A stretch of 8,930 bases of DNA from an uncultured Bacteroidales bacterium (GTDB lineage: Bacteria; Bacteroidota; Bacteroidia; Bacteroidales; UBA932), in assembly GCA_945912085.1 (NCBI GenBank), contig CAMEBJ010000038.1:1-8930 (forward strand). The letters run 5' to 3'. The number at the start of each line of letters is the position of its first letter. Positions within the stretch are counted from its first letter, which is position 1. The position numbers and the translations under genes were made by a program. The notes beneath the pieces are model-generated. The model was given only the letters and a program-made list of their open reading frames with translations. It made no database searches and had not been told where the DNA came from. Shown piece after piece: positions 5,735 to 8,930 of the stretch.

Positions 5735-8092
5735 TTAGTCAAAGAAATCGGAGGAATCGTCGGTGTTGCGTGAGGCGTCATTGTCGCTGCCGTCGCAGTC
5801 AAGGTTGAGGTTCATTCCTGCCGGGGCGATGAATCTGTCAGCCTCGGAGACTCCAAGGGTTCCGTCTTCCATCACCTTTTTCATAAATATTCCCCAAATT
5901 GGGAGGGCCATGTTGGAACCTCCTCCGAGAGCAAGCGACTCAAAATGAATCTGACGGTCCTCGGCACCTACCCACGCGCCCCCCATAAGGGTCGGGGTGT
6001 AGCCGATGAACCAGCCGTCGGCCTGGTCGTTGGTCGTTCCTGTCTTGCCGGCCATCTCGCCCTTGAGGCCGTATTTTACCCGCAGGCGGATTGCCGTTCC
6101 GCTGTTGACCACGCCCTGCATCAGATTTGCCATGAGATAGGCCGTCTGCTCACTGACCGCCTCACGCTTGCGGTTGTTGAACTCGCCGATGACATTGCCC
6201 ATATTGTCCTCTATCCTGGTCACGAACATAGGTTCCACAAAGACGCCCTTTGAAGGATAGGTGTTGTAGGCAGCCACCATCTCGTAGAGAGTCAGGTCAC
6301 AGGAGCCTACGCACAGGGATGGGACTTCGGGAACATAGCTTCCCACACCCATCTTGCGCATCATCTCAACCATCGCGTGAGGGCCGAACTGCTTCATCAG
6401 GTAGGCGGATATGTTGTTGGAACTCTTTGTAAGACCCCATTTCAGGGTGACTGTCTGGCCTATCCACTCGTCACGGTCAGTACTTTTCGGAGTCCAGGTG
6501 TCCTCTGCCTCGGTGCCCACTATGAATGTCTGAGGGACATTGACCACCTTGTCGCAGGGTGACATTCCCTCCTGCATTGCAAGGGTGTAGAGGAAAGGTT
6601 TGATGGTGGAACCGACCTGACGTTTGCCCTGACGGACATTGTCGTACTTGAAATAGCGGTAGTTAGGGCCTCCCACATAGGCCTTGACGTGACCCGTTTC
6701 GGGCTCAAGGGCCATAAAGGCGGCCCTGAGATGGGATTTGTAATAGCGGATGGAGTCATTCGGAGTCATCAGGGTGTCGGCATAGCCTTTCCTGTTCCAG
6801 GAGAAGACTCTCATCTGGGTCTTTTCATTGAAGCTTCTCTCAATTTCAGCATCCGATGCTCCACGGGCCTTCATCACGCGGTAGCGGTCGCTCCAGCGGC
6901 GGGCCTGCTTCATCAGCAGGTCTATAGTGGCCTGGTCCACCTCATCGGAAAAAGGTTTGTTGGGTTTTCCGCGGAGGTCACGCCAGAAAGACCTCTGGAG
7001 GTCCTTCCCCAGATGCTCGGCCACGGCCTGCTCGGCATACTGCTGCATCTTGTAATTGATTGTCGTGTAGATTCTGAGTCCGTCCCTGTCAAGGCTGTAG
7101 GAGGAACCATCCGCCTTTTTGTTCTTGTTCAGCCAGCCGTAAAGCTGATTGTCCGCCCACTGGAGGGAATCCACCACATAGTCCTCATACTGGGTGTAGG
7201 ATGAGCGGCGGGGTTCCTTTGCATTCATAGTCCTGCGGAGCATATCCCTGAAATATGGTGCCAGACCGGCATTGTGGTCCTGTATCTGGTAGGCAAGGTT
7301 GATTGGAATCTGAGTAATGGAATCGCATTCGGCCTGGGTGATGTAGCCTGCCTTCCTCATCTGCCCTATGACGAAATTGCGGCGGACAAGGGCCTTGTCG
7401 GGATTGAGGACAGGATTGTAGCGGGTCGGCTTGTTGACCATTCCCACAAGCATTGCACTCTCCTCAACGGTCAGGTCTGAAGGATTCTTGCTGAAGAACG
7501 TCTGGGAGGCGGATTTGATTCCGTAGGCATTGCTTCCGAAGAATATGGCATTCATATACATATCCATAATCTCGTTCTTGGTGTAGTTCCTCTCCAGCTT
7601 GACGGCCGTGATCCATTCCTTGAGCTTGATCCAGACCATCTTCAGCTTTGAGACCCCGGGTATTGAACTGGAAACGTCCTCTCTGGGATAGAGGGTCTTG
7701 GCAAGCTGCTGGGTGATGGTACTTCCGCCTCCCTGTCCGCTGTCTCCCATCAGGAGGGTCTTGACCAGCACCCGGGCAAGACTCCTGAAATCGATTCCGG
7801 AATGCTTGTAAAAACGGATATCCTCCGTTGCAACGGCAGCGTGAATAAGGTTCGGGGAAAGTTCCTCATAGCTGACAAACGACCGGTTCTCGATGTGGAA
7901 TGTGTTCAGGATTTCGCCGTCCTCGGCAATAATCTGGGTTGCGAGCTTGCTTTCCGGGTTCTCCAGTTCCTCGAAGGAAGGGATGTCGGCAAATGCCCAG
8001 ACCAGGGTCAGCAGCAGCGCCACCAAAAGGATGGGAGTTGCAAAAAGTATCCAGAACCACTTGATTATTTTCTTTTTTACCGTTTCGTTCAT
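5735..8092 (-). CDS. mrcA: Class A penicillin-binding protein (PBP1A-type)
   Basis: This 785-residue bifunctional enzyme polymerises lipid II into glycan strands and crosslinks the peptides outside the inner membrane. After a short basic cytoplasmic end (VKKKIIK) there is one membrane anchor at about residues 10-34. The glycosyltransferase family 51 domain (about 60-235) shows EDIRFYKHSG with catalytic E90, GGGSTITQQLAK (121-132), and KNEIMDMYMN with FFGSNAYGI downstream. The transpeptidase domain (about 460-740) has all three penicillin-binding motifs: STIK with nucleophile S495 and K498, SSN at 557-559, and KTGTT at 683-687. An extended linker lies between the domains. The C-terminus is a short acidic, low-complexity tail rich in Asp, Ser and Asn (about 765-785). 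The length is normal for the family. It is the first gene of a minus-strand cluster with ddl and prmC. The symbol is the usual transferred name. Confidence 0.95.
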   Translation of the reverse strand: MNETVKKKIIKWFWILFATPILLVALLLTLVWAFADIPSFEELENPESKLATQIIAEDGEILNTFHIENRSFVSYEELSPNLIHAAVATEDIRFYKHSGIDFRSLARVLVKTLLMGDSGQGGGSTITQQLAKTLYPREDVSSSIPGVSKLKMVWIKLKEWITAVKLERNYTKNEIMDMYMNAIFFGSNAYGIKSASQTFFSKNPSDLTVEESAMLVGMVNKPTRYNPVLNPDKALVRRNFVIGQMRKAGYITQAECDSITQIPINLAYQIQDHNAGLAPYFRDMLRRTMNAKEPRRSSYTQYEDYVVDSLQWADNQLYGWLNKNKKADGSSYSLDRDGLRIYTTINYKMQQYAEQAVAEHLGKDLQRSFWRDLRGKPNKPFSDEVDQATIDLLMKQARRWSDRYRVMKARGASDAEIERSFNEKTQMRVFSWNRKGYADTLMTPNDSIRYYKSHLRAAFMALEPETGHVKAYVGGPNYRYFKYDNVRQGKRQVGSTIKPFLYTLAMQEGMSPCDKVVNVPQTFIVGTEAEDTWTPKSTDRDEWIGQTVTLKWGLTKSSNNISAYLMKQFGPHAMVEMMRKMGVGSYVPEVPSLCVGSCDLTLYEMVAAYNTYPSKGVFVEPMFVTRIEDNMGNVIGEFNNRKREAVSEQTAYLMANLMQGVVNSGTAIRLRVKYGLKGEMAGKTGTTNDQADGWFIGYTPTLMGGAWVGAEDRQIHFESLALGGGSNMALPIWGIFMKKVMEDGTLGVSEADRFIAPAGMNLNLDCDGSDNDASRNTDDSSDFFD

Positions 8093-8118
8093 TGTTCGTC
8101 ATTTTTTTATGAAAAGCG

Positions 8119-8126
8119 CAAAAATA
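8119..8126 (-). promoter_or_regulatory. Candidate -7 box for the penicillin-binding protein cluster
   Basis: On the minus strand TATTTTTG is a perfect match to TAnnTTTG. It lies 26 bp before the ATG at 8092, which predicts a leader of about 20 nt. No strong TTTG was found 19-21 bp upstream, so the -33 part is weak. This promoter would drive the penicillin-binding protein, ddl and prmC together. Confidence 0.5.
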
Positions 8127-8135
8127 GCAACAAAA

Positions 8136-8168
8136 TTTGGATAATTGCCTTGTTTCTTTTTTACTTTG
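8136..8168 (+). promoter_or_regulatory. Candidate topA promoter
   Basis: TTTG (8136-8139) is followed after 21 bp by TTACTTTG (8161-8168), which differs from TAnnTTTG at one position. The expected transcription start is near 8175, leaving a leader of about 85 nt before the topA ATG at 8259. This promoter overlaps the region that should drive the divergent cell-wall cluster, so the two may compete for RNA polymerase. Confidence 0.5.
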
Positions 8169-8258
8169 CAAATTCTTTCCCGGATGGAGAACCATTCAGG
8201 TTCTGCAGGAGCAAAACTTGAGAGGGATAAATATTTGCGAAATTTGAGGTTTAGATAT

Positions 8259-8930
8259 ATGGAGGGTAATTTAGTTATTGTGGAGTCGCCGGCGAAAGCC
8301 AGGACCATCCAGAAATTTCTCGGAAAAGACTTTACGGTCAAATCCAGTCAGGGGCACATCAGGGATTTGCACGACAACTCGCTCAGCATAGATGTCGCCA
8401 ACGGGTTCAAACCTGAATATGTCGTTCCGAAGGACAAGAAACGGATTGTTGCGGAACTGAAAGCCGCTGCGGACAAGGCACAGACAGTCTGGCTGGCATC
8501 CGATGAAGACCGGGAGGGAGAAGCCATCAGCTGGCATCTCTACGAAACTCTCGGACTCAAAAAGGAAAACACCAGGAGGATTGCATTCCACGAAATCACC
8601 AAGACCGCTATTCTCAACGCGATCGAGAATTCCCGTGACATCGATATGAACCTGGTTGACGCACAGCAGGCCAGGAGGATTCTGGACAGGCTCGTGGGCT
8701 TCGAACTGTCTCCGGTGCTCTGGAGGAAGATTCAGCCGAAACTCTCGGCAGGACGCGTACAGTCCGTCGCACTCAGGCTCATCGTCGACAAGGAAAGGGA
8801 AATCCTCGCATTCACTCCGGAAGCTTTCTACAGGACTGAGGCGCAGTTCCATCCGGAAGGCACGGCAGAGAGTGTTTCGGTGGGAGCCGTGCTTGACAGG
8901 AAGTTCAAGGGAATTGACGAGGCCCGTGCC
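8259..8930 (+). CDS. topA: DNA topoisomerase I, N-terminal part (runs off the window)
   Basis: The first 224 codons of a type IA topoisomerase are present, open to the right edge. The enzyme relaxes negative supercoils by cutting one DNA strand and passing the other through. The Toprim domain is complete: LVIVESPAKA with E9 near the start and the metal-binding SDEDREGEA with D82, D84 and E86. QGHIRDL (31-37), FHEITKTAI (110-118), DAQQARRILDRLVGFELSP and LSAGRVQS (162-169) are all typical of TopA. The active-site tyrosine and the C-terminal zinc domains lie beyond the window. Another in-frame ATG at 8184 would add 25 residues (MENHSGSAGAK...), but the family normally begins a few residues before LVIVESPAKA, so 8259 is preferred. 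It is divergent from the penicillin-binding protein gene. Confidence 0.95.
   Translation, partial: MEGNLVIVESPAKARTIQKFLGKDFTVKSSQGHIRDLHDNSLSIDVANGFKPEYVVPKDKKRIVAELKAAADKAQTVWLASDEDREGEAISWHLYETLGLKKENTRRIAFHEITKTAILNAIENSRDIDMNLVDAQQARRILDRLVGFELSPVLWRKIQPKLSAGRVQSVALRLIVDKEREILAFTPEAFYRTEAQFHPEGTAESVSVGAVLDRKFKGIDEARA

Noticed and set aside
8271..8852. 193-codon open frame on the minus strand opposite topA
   Set aside because: It is antisense to an unmistakable TopA Toprim domain and has no family-like motifs; it is a shadow of topA codon usage.
1..8930. CRISPR arrays, tRNA or rRNA genes, insertion sequences
   Set aside because: I saw no regularly spaced direct repeats, no tRNA-like cloverleaf, no rRNA sequence and no transposase or terminal inverted repeats.

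Overview
The window looks like a stretch of chromosome from a member of the Bacteroidota, probably a gut-type Bacteroidales. Three observations suggest this. Start codons lack clear Shine-Dalgarno sequences. At least two promoters fit the Bacteroidota form (TTTG or TTG about 20 bp before TAnnTTTG). The lipoprotein also carries an acidic stretch just after its lipidation cysteine, a pattern typical of surface lipoproteins in this phylum. The exact genus cannot be read from the sequence.

Layout, left to right. A plus-strand gene (98-1246) encodes an uncharacterised 382-residue protein ending in a SEC-C zinc motif. It converges on a minus-strand fic gene (1428-2321). The roughly 180 bp between them hold no clear gene, only two short open frames that may be decayed coding sequence. 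The fic product fuses a MerR/excisionase-like DNA-binding domain to a self-inhibited (class II) Fic adenylyltransferase. Its promoter contains a perfect 16-bp palindrome, and a further copy of the half-site overlaps its start codon. Upstream of fic on the same strand is a 455-residue lipoprotein of unknown family (2383-3750).

The right half is core housekeeping DNA on the minus strand, read as a tight cluster: a class A penicillin-binding protein (5735-8092), D-alanine--D-alanine ligase (4708-5721) and the release-factor methyltransferase PrmC (3845-4705), with gaps of 13 bp and 2 bp. Ddl makes the D-Ala-D-Ala dipeptide of the peptidoglycan precursor. The penicillin-binding protein polymerises and crosslinks the resulting strands. 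PrmC acts in translation termination and is probably only co-transcribed. Divergent from this cluster, topA (DNA topoisomerase I) begins at 8259 and runs off the right edge. The two directions share a 166-bp intergenic region with a promoter candidate for each.

The most interesting feature is the fic locus. A Fic enzyme with its own DNA-binding domain sits behind a promoter overlaid by a strong palindrome and a helically phased third half-site. This fits a self-contained, autoregulated AMPylation switch. The sequence suggests it but does not prove it. The rest of the window appears conventional, apart from the unassigned lipoprotein and the SEC-C protein.
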